64,000 nucleotides of DNA from Craterostigma plantagineum. Taxonomy: Eukaryota > Streptophyta > Magnoliopsida > Lamiales > Linderniaceae. The stretch's first letter is position 1; the number at the start of each line of letters is the position of its first letter. Position numbers and translations under genes: made by a program. The DNA is taken from NCBI GenBank assembly GCA_027422505.1, contig JAPQWV010000300.1, positions 62,001-126,000 on the forward strand, read 5' to 3'. Below the pieces are notes generated by a model. That model saw only the letters and a list, made by a program, of their open reading frames with translations. It was not told the origin of the DNA and made no database searches. Shown here piece after piece: positions 11,856 to 22,555 of the stretch.

Positions 11856-11860
11856 ATTTC

Positions 11861-12030
11861 ATTTTATACTCAGCGCTGGCACTAGAAAAAGATTGTCATA
11901 GCTGTCGGATCAACAATACTTTGGAAACGAGCATATCTTTGAAAGATGTGCTACATTTAGCTAATATCATGTCAATTGAGAAAACTGCTATATCCCTCCC
12001 TCATATAAATTGTTAATCTCACAATATAAT
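11861..12030 (+). pseudogene. old copia fragment, right half (insertion target)
   Basis: This continues the relic interrupted at 4658. The plus frame includes TSISLKDVLHLANIMSIE, the familiar stretch between copia protease and GAG-pre-integrase. Joined to the left part, it shows the younger copia element inserted into the protease region of an older, unrelated copia copy. Confidence 0.6.
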
Positions 12031-12063
12031 TGGAAAAATGAGAAGCATATGGCTTCTTGTATA

Positions 12064-13324
12064 TGTTAAAGTAGATAAACCTAATAAGTCACATGTGTCT
12101 CACATTGAATTATGGAGAATAGATTGAGTACCTTATAAATTGATGGGCTACTTCACCTATCACCAATTGAGTTTAAGGATGGAACCCCGTCAACTTTTAT
12201 GTCAACTCTTCTCTTAACTGGGTCGATGTTAGGCCCAATAATAAAATTTCACATAGTATCAGACGACTCAAAAATGAAAAATATACGGCGAGTTTGAAAA
12301 TAAGTGGCGTTCCTATCCTTTGAAAAGGTGGTTCATATGTGAGGGTGGAGTGTTAAATAAAGAAAACCTTATCAGTGTGTTTGTTTCCGGCGATTCAACA
12401 TCATGGTGATACTCACATCACCGTGATGTGGATATCACCATGATGTCGATCAAGGTGATATGTCATCGGTTTGTTCGTTTTGATGTGATATTTCATTTTG
12501 CATATCAATGTGATATTGGTGTTTGTTTAATCACAGTGATGTCTCGGGTGATGTTGTTTAATTGTCATATTTAACGTTATGTATATGTGTAGAAAAAGTG
12601 TTTTTAATGTTCATTTCAGGTGATATTTAACGTGATAGTTATTAATATTTTAAAATTTTTAAGCATTAAATATAAGCATGTTATTTTCATCAACAGAATA
12701 ATTATATTTTTCAGACTTTATAGACGGATTTTTTAACCAATTATTAATTATAAGTATTTTATATAATTCTTCATTATAACTATTTTATTTTTTTAAGCTT
12801 TAAAAGATTAATCAATTATGAATTATAAGTATTTTCTATAATCCTTCAACATAATTCTTTTAGTTTTCTAAGCACTAAATATAAATTTTTTAAGATTTAA
12901 ATGTGTTGGTTATGTAATTTAAAATAGGAGTAAGATTATATATGGAATGAATGTTGAAAGATAAGGGATAATTTTGTCCAAAGAAATATTGAAATATCAC
13001 CCCATCACGGTGATGGCGGATCACCTTGCTTTTTTTAGGGTGATCCAAAAGCTTGAATATCACCCCGTTTTGATCACCTCGGTGATCCTCCATTACCGTG
13101 AATCGTGATGATTCATCATCCACGCTAACCAAACGCGGTGATTAGGAAGACATTGAAGGATCATGATCATGTTTTGGAGGTTCCCCTCAAAACAAACACC
13201 CACTATAAGTTGATGGGCTACTCCATCTATCACCAAAAGATTTTAAAGATGGAATCCATCAACTTATATTGGCCAACTCTTCTCATAAGTGGGCTGATGT
13301 TAGGCCCAATAATAAAATTTCACA
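12064..13324 (+). mobile_element. TRIM (terminal-repeat retrotransposon in miniature)
   Basis: Two LTRs of about 190-200 bp: 12064-12253, and 12351-13324 with an inserted MITE. Both start TGTTAAA and end AATAAAATTTCACA. After the first LTR comes a primer-binding-like TAGTATCAGACGAC (from 12254), close to the Met-tRNA-type TGGTATCAGAGC. Before the second is a polypurine tract GTGAGGGTGGAG (about 12339-12350). A perfect 5-bp duplication GTATA flanks the element at 12059-12063 and 13325-13329. The internal region is under 100 bp and codes for nothing, so mobilisation needed proteins from elsewhere. Confidence 0.85.
12372..13141. mobile_element. Harbinger/Tourist-type MITE inside a TRIM LTR
   Basis: About 770 bp bounded by TTA on both sides (12369-12371 and 13142-13144), the usual 3-bp duplication of PIF/Harbinger elements. 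The ends are related inverted sequences (TCAGTGTGTTTG on the left; the right end reads TCACCGCGTTTG on the other strand). Subterminal parts are packed with ATCACCGTGATG-like palindromic words. The centre is AT-rich and non-coding. Removing it rejoins the second LTR of the TRIM. Confidence 0.75.
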
Positions 13325-13371
13325 GTATATTCTTCGGGAACATCACATTATGCATGCGCATTAATAGTTGA

Positions 13372-13573
13372 CTAGTATATTAAGCACACTCGAATGCGTG
13401 TGTCTGGATCATAACTATTTGATTTCATTTATAGTTATAAAATTTAATATTTATTGTATAATATTATGATTAAATTCAAAATGGAATGTTTTGAAATATG
13501 TGATTAAAAAATAATTATATGGATTTAATTAAAATCAATTAAAAAGACAAAATTCTAAATTATACATCACAAC
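13372..13573 (-). mobile_element. left part of a short TIR element (family X), split by a Tat element
   Basis: In reverse orientation this matches the right two-thirds of the uninterrupted copy at 49565-49839, including the GTGATGTATAATTTAGAATTT segment and the terminal palindrome region CACTCGAATGCGTGTG. It breaks at 13573 where the gypsy LTR begins and continues at 21399-21454. Superfamily is not settled; see the intact copy. Confidence 0.75.
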
Positions 13574-14297
13574 TGATATGGTCCGGAAATTAGGTGGGCC
13601 AAAAAAGTAATTAAGAGCTCGGAATAGGCCCAAGAAAAACACGCGACAAAGTATAGCATTTTATTATAAGACAAGAGCTTCGGGGACCTCAAAGGCCAGC
13701 TGGCAGCCCCCGGAGGAAACAAAGCTTCCTGAACGCATTAAATTGTGAAAAGACTCTATAAAGGAGAAAAGAGGTGGGAAAACACGTGTCGAGTAAAGAC
13801 TGGGCTGCGCCACTGTAGCTGATGCGCAGGATGTGACTACTGTGGATAACAGAGTGGCTCTTCGCAGTACCTCGTGTCGGGCGGTCATTCACCCCAGGAA
13901 ATCCGGGACATAGCTACTCCTAGCATCAGTGAGCTCCTATAAAAGCGTTACTTGGTGATTTTCACAAGGATCATCATGAAAAATACGAAGAATAGCTCAT
14001 AATTCTCTCATTCATGACATAAATACTTTCATTCAGTACTTAATATATCTTAGGCAGAAATGAGCGATCTGAGTGTGTAATCTGTCCAGAAATAGTGAAA
14101 AAGTGTTTTTTGGAGCACCGTGGACGTAGGATCTTACACGACCCGAACCACGTATATCCTGTGCCTTTTTCGTTTGTCCCTTTTTACGTCCCGTAAGCAC
14201 TCTAAGCACGTCCCATAACTTTGAGATATTAAACCTACCGATATGTATAATTTCCCGAACCTTATTAAAATTCTTTTACTGGGAGAGCCCCACATGA
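13574..14297 (+). repeat. 5' LTR of the Tat element
   Basis: Starts TGATATGGTCC and ends GAGAGCCCCACATGA. The other LTR ends CACATCA, so one base has changed here. A TATA-like CTATAAAAG is at about 13938-13946, inside a stretch shared with the 3' LTR. The TGGCGCC primer-binding region follows immediately. Confidence 0.88.
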
Positions 14298-14639
14298 AAT
14301 GGCGCCGTCTGTGGGAAATCCAGAGTTGGAGGCGTGAGTAACCTTGCAAATAGTGTGCGAAGTTGTGCTTAAGGTCACTACTCTTTCTTTTCCTTTTTTC
14401 TATTAAAACGAAGGCGCAAAAAAACAATGGAAGAAGACCCCCTGATACGAAAGAACTTAAACTCACAATTTGACGAATCAGAAGAAGGTAGCTAGGAACG
14501 ACCCACCATCCCAAAATCTGTCCCTGTGACACTGGCGCCAGAAATGGCAATCACCTTAACCGCTGCTCAGCTAGACCTCCTGATGTGCAACACCAACAGC
14601 ACGACGCTACCAGAAAGACGAAGAAAATGAAGGCGACGA

Positions 14640-16060
14640 CGTAAAGCTCAATCACCAACAAGAACGGAGCAGGTTGACGGTCGGTTTATAGAAGTGACTG
14701 AGGAAAATGAAGCAGAAACGCGGCCTCCGGTGTCACCCTCAGAGCCTGGGGAAACTCCCAAAAGGAAGTCAGAGTCAGAAAGCGAGCCGCGAAGAGACGG
14801 GGAACTCCATAGAGCTACCAAACAAACTGAGGAACGGCCAGGACAGAGAAGACAAGCCCGAGCTGAGGAAGAAAAGCAACATGACGCTGAATATCATAGA
14901 AGGATCCCAAGACACCTACAAGGACCTCCACCAGCTCCGCTAGTGAACCACCCGAAAACACAAGGAAGGCTGGATGTTCCAGCAAAAAGAAGATGAACCG
15001 AGCCCCGCTCGGAAGCAAAGGAGAATGCCTGGGCAGAAAAAGAGAGGGAACTACGAAATCAGCTCGAGGACCTCAAGCAGGTCGTGGACGGGGTGCGAAG
15101 CCGCACCATGCAGCCAAGATTAGGAGAAGGACTCATGGTGGGAACTCCGTTCGCGAAGGAGTTGCTAGTAGGAGAAGTCTCCTGAAACTTCAAGCAATTA
15201 CCGTACGAATACGACGGAACCACGGACCCTGTGGAGAACGTCCTACAATTCCAAAACACAGTTTTACTCCATGATTTTTTCGACGGAGTCAAGTGCGTTG
15301 TGTTCCTGACCACCCTGGTCAGAGCAGCACAACAGTGGTTCAGTCAACTAGCTCCGGGATCTATCAAGTCCTTCGAGGAATTTCAACTCATGGTCATAAC
15401 GCAATTCGCCAGCGCCTTAAAACAACCTAAATCTGACATGTCACTGTTCCAGGTAAAACATGGGGAGAGTCAAGGTCTCGGCACATATATAAGCCGGTTC
15501 AACATCGCAGCTCCGGAGGTACCAACGGCAACCCCGTCCGTCAAGGTAAGCGCTTTAGGGACTCCAGGATGCGGACTTCTTTGCATCCCTTTCCATGAAG
15601 CCTCCCGGTCATTCGAAAAACTGTTGCTAAGGGCAGAGATACATCAACTTAGAGGAAAGCAAAAAAGCTAAAGTACAAGAAGAGAAGCAGGTATCTATGC
15701 CCAAGAAGGAAGGGATCATGAGGAACCTCAGACCAGGGAAGCCATTACCGCGACCGCATCAGAAGGAGCCTTGGGGAACCCCACCCAGAGGTCCATGGAG
15801 ATTCACGCCTTTATGCAATAACCACGAGGAGATCTTGAGCCTAGTGGGAAGGCACCCCTCGATGAGAAAGCTCACGACTGGGACTTCAGGGCCCTCAAAA
15901 ACCCCATTCAAATTTATACTGTCGATATCATAATGAATACGAGCACCATACTAGCAATTGTTATCATCTGAAGGAAGAAATAAAGAGGCTTATTCAAGCG
16001 GGACATCTGAAGGAGTTCATCCGCAAAGGTCCTAGACCAGGTCCCAGGACAAAAGAGAAG
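14640..16060 (+). pseudogene. Tat element gag remnant
   Basis: The clearest gag part lies at 15231-15671: AAQQWFSQLAPGSIKSFEEF matches the retrotransposon gag core, followed by a decayed AAPEVPTA segment. Upstream, 14694-14996 is highly charged (Glu/Arg/Pro-rich), typical of the gag N-terminal region of these elements. Downstream to about 16060 the frame shifts, with basic residues such as IKRLIQAGHLKEFI in another frame. No single frame spans the domain, so it is a pseudogene. Confidence 0.75.
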
Positions 16061-16099
16061 GAGTCTGTAGGGTCCTCATCGAACAAGGATAAGCCACCA

Positions 16100-18250
16100 C
16101 CACCGCCTCCAAATAGAGGAGCTTCTGGACCAACTAGGCCCCCCCATCCTCATCATAGTAGGAGACCTAGCGACGGAGATTCCAACAGAGCTAGAAAGAC
16201 ATACGCACGAATGGTCAGGAATCCGCAGCATTGGCGGTTGGTGGGACATACGGAAACCATAGCCAACGTACAGTTCGGACCTGAAGATGAAGTGCACGTT
16301 ACCAGGCCGCACAACGACACCTTAGTCATCACCACGGACATTGCGGGATATGACGTATCCAGGGTCTTTATCAATGGAGGGAGCTCGACAGACGTTATAT
16401 TCCTGGATTGCCTCGAAAAGATGGATTTGGGAATGAAGCTCCGCTGGTCTCCACGGCTCTCTACGGATTTGGAGGCCCAGGAATACAACCCATGGGAGAG
16501 ATAACATTGCCCGTCGCGATGGGGAAAGAGCCCGTTCGGATAGCGAAAATGATCAATTTCCTAATCGTTGATATCACCTCTTCCTACAGTGTCATCTTAG
16601 GAAGACTGCGATCAACGAGTTTAGGGCCATTCCCTCTACTTACCATCTTAAGATTAAATTCCCTGTAGGTGAGCGTGTAGGGGAGATCTCGGGAGATCAG
16701 CAAAGCTCCCGACAGTGTTACGCCAATGAGGTAAAGACAGTGTCAAAAGACAACGAAGTTATTCGACAATGAAGTGGGCGGGACAAAAGAATCAAGATTG
16801 AAAGAGGTGGACCCTCCAGCTTGCAACTAGTGCCCGTAACTGCTCGACGTCGAATTATATCCCGACCAACTGGGAAAAACCACCAAGATAGGGACATCCC
16901 TGGAAGAGGAAGCCACAAAGGAGCTGGTGGAATGTCTGCAGAAATATGCGGACTTATTCGCATTTTCTCCAAAGGACATGATGGGGATTCACCCAAATAT
17001 TGCTATACACCAGCTGAACGTCCTGCCAGGAAGTCGACCCGTCAAACAGAAGCTTAGGTCCTGCGGAGGGGAGAGAATGCAGATATTGAAGGAAGATTTA
17101 GACATGTTATTCCAGGCGGGCCACATACAAGAAGTCCAATTTCCTGCATGGTTGGCCAACGCTGTTCTAGTAAAAAAGGGAAACGGAAAATGGAGGATGT
17201 GCATCGACTTCAGGGACCTCAACAAAGCTTGCCCTAAGGACCACTACCCGTTGCCCCGAATTAACCAGCTGGTGTACTCCATCTCAGGGTGCGAATTCCT
17301 CATCATGATGGACGCTTACCAAGGGTACCACCAAGTTAGCCTGGAGCTAGAGGATTTCGACAAAGTTTATTTCGTCACCCCAGGAGGAACGTACGGATAC
17401 GTCTGAATGCCCTTTGGGCTCAAGAATGCGGGAGCCACATATCAACCGGTGGATAAGGTATTCAAACAACAGCTGGGGCGAAACATGGAAGTCTATGTGA
17501 ACGATATGCTCGTGAAATCAGTGCACCTGACGGACCATACCAGGGACCTAAAGGAGGCATTCACGGGGGTAAGGGGAAGTGGGATGAAGCTCAATCCGGA
17601 GAAATGCACATTTGGTGTGAGGTACGGGAAGTTCCTAGGATATATGGTGACGCATCGAGGCAATGGAGTCAATCCCGCCAAAGTAAAAACTATCTTGGAA
17701 ATGCAACCCCCACAGGGAGTCAAGGAGGTCCAGAGATTAACAGGGAGGTTAGTGGCCCTCAATCGATTCATCTCCCACTCGGCAAAAAGGAGTCTCCCTG
17801 TTCTTCAGAGTACTGCAAAAAAATAAGTAGTTCGAATGGAACGATGAATGCCAACAAGCTTTCGAGAAACTAAAGAAATATCTTTATGATACGCCCCTTC
17901 TAACAAAGCCTTTGGTGGGAGAAGAACTGGTGTTGTATTTCTCCGTGGGAGATCACGCGGTTAGCTCCATGCCGGTGAAGGAGGAAGGAAGCTCCCAGAA
18001 ACCCATCTATTTTGTAAGCAAGGTATTGTTGGAAGCGGAAACCAGGTACTCTGAAATCAAGAAGGCTACACTTGCAGTGATGGTATCCGACCGGAAGCTC
18101 CTGCCATATTTTTTCTCATAAAGTATATGTGCGAACTAATTTTCCCTTGAAACAAACTATAAGCCGGCCAGAACTATCGGGCAGGATGGTCAAATGGGCT
18201 ATTGAGCTAGGGGAATATGACGTGGAATTCGAACGACGGACGGCCATCAA
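16100..18250 (+). pseudogene. Tat element protease, reverse transcriptase and RNase H remnant
   Basis: Protease: 16211-16504 reads TTDIAGYDVSRVFINGGSST, where the normal active-site Asp of the D-G-G-S-S motif is Asn. Reverse transcriptase: 16927-17406 contains VKKGNGKWRMCIDFRDLNKA, then an in-frame TGA at 17404-17406, then MPFGLKNAGATYQ. The catalytic box reads VYVNDMLVKS (about 17488-17517), with Asn for the first Asp of YVDD. RNase H: 17912-18121 has PIYFVSKVLLEAETRYSE, and decayed text continues to about 18250 with RMVKWAIELGEYDVEF in another frame. Both catalytic replacements fit G-to-A transitions. The product would be inactive. Confidence 0.87.
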
Positions 18251-18259
18251 GGGAGGTTT

Positions 18260-18660
18260 TACCTGGTTTTACCTCAAGGGAGGTTTTACCTGGTTAACGT
18301 TTTAACGAGACGTACCTCCTTATCGGAATATAAGGGCTTTATTATATATAATAAAAGGTGCACCTAATAATATAATTGGTGCCAAAGGTCGACGAACCTG
18401 CGGTGTGTCAAAGATGACATATCTGCGATATGATGGTGCCAAGGGTCGACGGACCTGCGGTGTACAGGACACCAAATATGATATATCTACGGTGTGATGA
18501 TGTCAATAAGGGTGTACAAGATACCGTCACAGACGGGCTGCGGCGTACAGGACATCAAAGGCTCTCAGTAAGCCTGCGACGTGAATGGTACCAAGGATCC
18601 CCACATTTTTAAGGACCTAAAAGTCCATATTGAATTTTCTATGGACAAAGAGAGCCTAGC
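18260..18660 (+). repeat. tandem-repeat block between RNase H and the antisense gene
   Basis: Irregular direct repeats built on GGTGCCAAGGGTCGACGGAC and CTGCGGTGTACAGGACA words recur from about 18380 to 18600, with a short GTTTTACCTGGTT repeat at 18257-18295. No protein is encoded. The place where integrase would be expected is occupied by this block. Confidence 0.6.
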
Positions 18661-18714
18661 ACAAAAAGTCACATGAGGACAAGGACGACGATCTTTGCAA
18701 CCAAAGGCGTGCTT

Positions 18715-18990
18715 GGATTCGTACTTAGCTTACGAATCACTAAGCGTGCCGGTGCTATAACAGTGCTTAGATTCGTGTTTAGCTTACGAATCATTGAGCG
18801 TGCCGGTGCTATAACCGTGCTTAGATTCGAAATTAGCTTACGAATCACTAAGCGTGCCGGTGCTATAACAGTGCTTAGATTCGTGTTTAGCTTACGAATC
18901 ACTGAGCGTGCCGGTGCTATAACCGTGCTTAAAGTCATACTTGGATTGCGAGTCACTAAGCGTGTCGGTGCTATATCCGTGTATTTGATA
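18715..18990. repeat. 54-bp tandem repeats, about five copies, open on both strands
   Basis: The unit includes CTTACGAATCACTAAGCGTG followed by CCGGTGCTATAACAGTGC. Because 54 is a multiple of three, each strand keeps one reading frame. The plus strand gives an 18-residue repeat containing RAGAITVLRF, and the minus strand gives STVIAPAR.VIRKLNTNL. The minus frame (18669-19199) starts with a hydrophobic stretch. Coding is not established; tandem arrays in this position are known in Tat elements. Confidence 0.7.
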
Positions 18991-19168
18991 AGCAAAGATA
19001 TGCGGCAAAACACTAAGGTCCCTATCGAAGCAAGGAAGTCCCAACGATTTCGAAAATAATAAAAGCAACAGAACGAAAACAACAGGGGTGCATATATTAC
19101 AAGCAAGAAAAGTCCCCAAAAAACATAAAAGCGAGGGGAGTTACGCTCCCCAGAAAGTAGCATAATTC

Positions 19169-20232
19169 CTAAGAGGTCCAAAAAACAAGAAAAGGCCAAA
19201 GGCGAACTCCTAAAAAGAAGGCCAAAATGAGAGGAGTACCATCGAAAGAGAAAAGTACAGGAACAGGAGAAATTCCAAAATGATGAAGGGCCCCTAGGTG
19301 GTTAACTAGGTGAAGAGGGTTCAGGAGCCCTTCATCCCTGGAATGCTGATTCAAGAAGGCTAACGCCCTTTCCTTATTAGAGGAACACCTCCCAGGATTT
19401 CTCAAAGGAGCTTTCTCCACCCAATCCGTTTGAACGTCCCATGTTCCCTCAGGAGATCTGACAAAGAGATAGCGGCCTGCCAATCTTTCTCAGCTTCGTG
19501 GTTCTTATGAAGCAATGAGTCATACCACCCCGAGAAGAAGAAATAATGGCCAGGTAAAAGAAGGGTCCGTAGGGTTTCAGATAGAAGGGGACAACACTAA
19601 ATTAGCAGATGGTTCGCCACCTGTTTTTATCATCGCCACAAAGAAAACAAACAACAAACGAAGGGCTGAAGGTTGAAATTGATTAAGAGAGACCCCAAAA
19701 GCCATAGAAACAGAAGACAAAAAGAAGGAACAGCGAATCGAAGGCCAGGTCTACTTTGGGACAAGAAAGGGTTGTGGGGACCGGTCCTCCCTTTGAGAAG
19801 AAGCAGGCAGCACCACCGAAAAATCCCCAAAAGAAAGGCTTCCCAAAGAACCTATGTCAGCATGAGAACAGGAAGAAGCTCCGAACTTACTTGTTCCCGT
19901 CGAGGAAGACACAGGCACAGACGGTGGCACCATAACCCTAGCAGCAGGAGGAGCAGAAGGATCAGAAAGGACTACCAACTCGTCGGATCTGGCAGGAGAT
20001 CAGCCGTCATCGAACCACCAGAAGCCTCAAATGGACCGACAGAGGTCGACGGACCAGTCCGAGAATGCATCCTCGGACGATAGCCCGATTTTTTGGTAAA
20101 CAATTGTTTGGTGCGAGGTTTTGATTTCGGAACAGAAGGTTTAGGGGATGGAGGATTGGCAGAAGATCCAGAATCCGAAGGGTTTGCAGAGGCCAGAGAA
20201 TGATTGGCGGAATCAGATGGTGAGGAAGCCAT
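19169..20232 (-). pseudogene. antisense extra gene of the Tat element (putative gypsy-type transposon protein)
   Basis: Coding text runs opposite to pol. The likely start is the ATG at 20232 (MASSPSDSANHSLASANP), after which a Ser/Pro-rich low-complexity region continues through 19972 and, in another frame, 19978-19751. Near 19570-19460 a frame reads GHYFFFSGWYDSLLHK and then, after a shift, GRYLFVRSPEGTWDVQTDW. This resembles the Trp-rich core of the family named putative gypsy-type transposon (Transposase_28), from memory. The gene is broken by several frameshifts. Antisense extra ORFs before the 3' LTR are known in Tat elements such as Grande; their function is unknown. Confidence 0.55.
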
Positions 20233-20544
20233 GGCGAAAGAGGAGAAAGCGCCTAGAGAGAAAAAAGAGGAAGGAAATGAGGAATACTGATCGTTAAGTT
20301 GCCCTTTTGAATTCACAGAAAGTAACGAAGGGGCTGCCGCTAACTCACGACTAATGATGCTAGACGGTTCCCAAGAAGATAAGTACTAGGGAAGAACTGT
20401 TGCTCTTTCAAAAATAGGAGGGCATGATTCCCCAGGAATAGCAATAAACGAGGGAGCTCAAAGGACGGGAGGTAAGCCCACCTCCCTACTTATTATTACT
20501 CTAATATACTTTGTCCCGAAAATAAATTAGAGTAGGAGAGTGGT

Positions 20545-21393
20545 TGATATGTCTAGAAATTAGGTGGGCCAAAAAAGTAATTAAGAGCTGGGAATAGGCC
20601 CAAGAAAAATACGCGACAAAGTATAGAATTTTATTATAAGATAGGAGCTTCGGGGACCTCAAAGGCCAGCTGCCAGCCCCTGCAAGAAACAAGCTTCCTG
20701 AACGCATTCGTGAAAAAGACTCTATAAAGGAGAAAAGAGGCGGGACAAAGTATAGCATTTCATTATAAGACAAGAGCTTCGGGGACCTCAAAGGCCAGCT
20801 GGCAGCCCCTGGAAGAAACAAAGCTTCCTGAACGCATTAAATGGTGAAAAGACTCTATAAAGGAGAAAATAGGCTGGAAAACACGTGTCGAGTAAAGACG
20901 GGGCTGCGCCACTGTAGCTGCTGCGCATATGTGACTACTGTGGAAAAGCTGTCCTGACAGAATGACTTTTCGATGTACCTCGTTCCAAGCGATCATTCAC
21001 CCCAGGAAATCATGGACTTAGCTTTTCATAGCCTCATTGAGCTCCTATAAAAGCATTACATGGTGATTTTCACAAGGATCATCATGAAAAATACGAAGAA
21101 CATCTCATAATTCTCTCATTCATCACATAAAATACTTTCCGTTCAGTACTTAATATATCTTAGGAAGAAATGAACGATCTGAGTGTGTAACGTATCCAGA
21201 AATAGTGAAAACTATTGACGTAGGATCTTACAAGATCCGAACCACGTATATCTCGTGCCTTTTTCGTTTATGCCCCTCTTTACGTCCCTTAAGGACCCTA
21301 CGCACGTCCCATAACTTTGAGGTATTAAACCTACCGTTATATAAAATTTACCGAAGCTTATTAATATTCTTTGATTGGGAGAGCCCCACATCA
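20545..21393 (+). repeat. 3' LTR of the Tat element with internal tandem duplication
   Basis: Starts TGATATGTCTAG and ends GAGAGCCCCACATCA. It is collinear with the 5' LTR except for a 129-bp tandem duplication (about 20615-20743 and 20744-20872), which makes this LTR longer. A purine-rich GAGTAGGAGAGTGG directly before it is the polypurine tract candidate. The TATA-like CTATAAAAG recurs near 21047. Confidence 0.88.
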
Positions 21394-21398
21394 ACAAC

Positions 21399-21454
21399 CG
21401 ACATACCAAATTGGGAGAGCAACTACTCTAGCACGCTCTCCCTTAATATAATAG
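21399..21454 (-). mobile_element. right part of family X element, split by the Tat element
   Basis: In reverse orientation this is the start of the family: CTATTATATTAAGGGAGA, with TCTCCCAATTTGG-like text further in. It matches the left end of the intact copy at 49565. Together with 13372-13573 it rebuilds an element of about 258 bp. Confidence 0.72.
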
Positions 21455-22291
21455 ACAGATATTATGTTACAATTTCAGTAAAATTAATTCGATTCACGTG
21501 GAAAAAGGTAAAGGAAAGAGACGATTTCACTGCGCAATAGAGAGCTGTGTATTCAATTAACTTTTGTTTTAGGATAAAAAAAAAATTAGTTTCCATAAGT
21601 ATATGTATGAAGAGTTAATGATTATTGTTATATTTAAAAATGATGACCATAATATAAATTATAATAAGGAAAAAAGAGTAATTGCAATCACCAATCAGAA
21701 ATAATTATCGTTATATTTAATAATGATGACCATGATATAAATTATAATAAGGAAAAAGTAATTGCAATCACCATTCAGTAATTCCTTGGAGCACAAGCGT
21801 GGATTATTTAAAAAATGGCCGTTGACTTGGTCCACGTTAAAAAAGTAGTCCTTTAAATGTTAATAGACCAATGTACCCTTACTAACCCTGCGTAAAAGAC
21901 TATTTTACCCCGCTTTATTGGCAACCAATAAAACATTAACGAAACTTACCTTTTTCACTGAGGTTTACTGTAGAATCTGAAAAAGCATTGATAAAGTAAA
22001 TAAATTGTATATGAAAAAGCACCCATCTCACAGTTAGAATTAATCGAATATCTGCAAATCGATCGAAACTCTCTCAAATAATTCTCAACGACAATCAACG
22101 CTAGATCCCAAAAAGTGAAGATAATTTTTCTTTTTTAATTTAGGAAGAATCCATCATCTACCTCACAACTATGCTAGCAGAGGACCCTAATTTGAAGCTG
22201 TAGAATATACATTGTAAGTGTGCTTTGATTTTATTAGCTATCTTTATAATTAGGGGCTTTTAATGTATTTGTCCTTAGTTTAGGACTAGAT
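21455..22291. other. AT-rich intergenic region with an 83-bp tandem duplication
   Basis: No gene is recognised. Positions 21621-21703 and 21704-21779 are two copies of one unit (ATGATGACCATAATATAAAT, then GTAATTGCAATCACC). The rest is AT-rich sequence without long open frames. Confidence 0.5.
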
Positions 22292-22555
22292 TGTTATTTA
22301 TACCATGTTTGTTTGGTCTAAATACAATTGTAATCTTTGAGCTGAGTTATTAAATTGATTCGAAAGACTTCACAATCGAATTCTAGAGAGAGAACCAATA
22401 AGTACTTTCTCACTCTAACGAAATTCTCTCTCGTGGTCTTCATTTGAGTTTTTCGATTGAACTTAAAATCTCGATCATGCTGATCGAAATACTTAGGATT
22501 GAAGTCTAGGATCTTAGAGTTGATAATTTGAGGACCTAACAATTGGTATCAGAGA
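22292..22555 (+). repeat. copia-type LTR with primer-binding site
   Basis: A 250-bp LTR candidate runs from TGTTATTTATACC at 22292 to GGACCTAACA at 22541, with matching TGTTA/TAACA ends. It is followed at 22544-22555 by TGGTATCAGAGA, the Met-tRNA-type primer-binding site of plant copia elements. No second LTR was found. The gag remnant from 25214 may belong to the same element, with foreign sequence in between. Confidence 0.65.

Larger units (their letters stand above)
13574..21393 (+). mobile_element. Tat-type Ty3/gypsy retrotransposon, integrase missing
   Basis: A 7.8 kb element with a 724-bp 5' LTR, a TGGCGCCGTCTGTGGG primer-binding region from 14300, gag, protease, reverse transcriptase and part of RNase H. 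Tandem-repeat blocks, antisense coding remnants and an 849-bp 3' LTR follow. The 5-bp duplication ACAAC flanks it exactly (13569-13573 and 21394-21398). No integrase signal is found between RNase H (ending near 18250) and the 3' LTR. Additional ORFs and tandem repeats between pol and the 3' LTR are known traits of the Tat lineage. Several stops and active-site changes make it non-autonomous. Confidence 0.9.

Noticed and set aside
14134..14550. 138-residue minus-strand frame
   Set aside because: It spans the Tat 5' LTR end and primer-binding region and matches no family.
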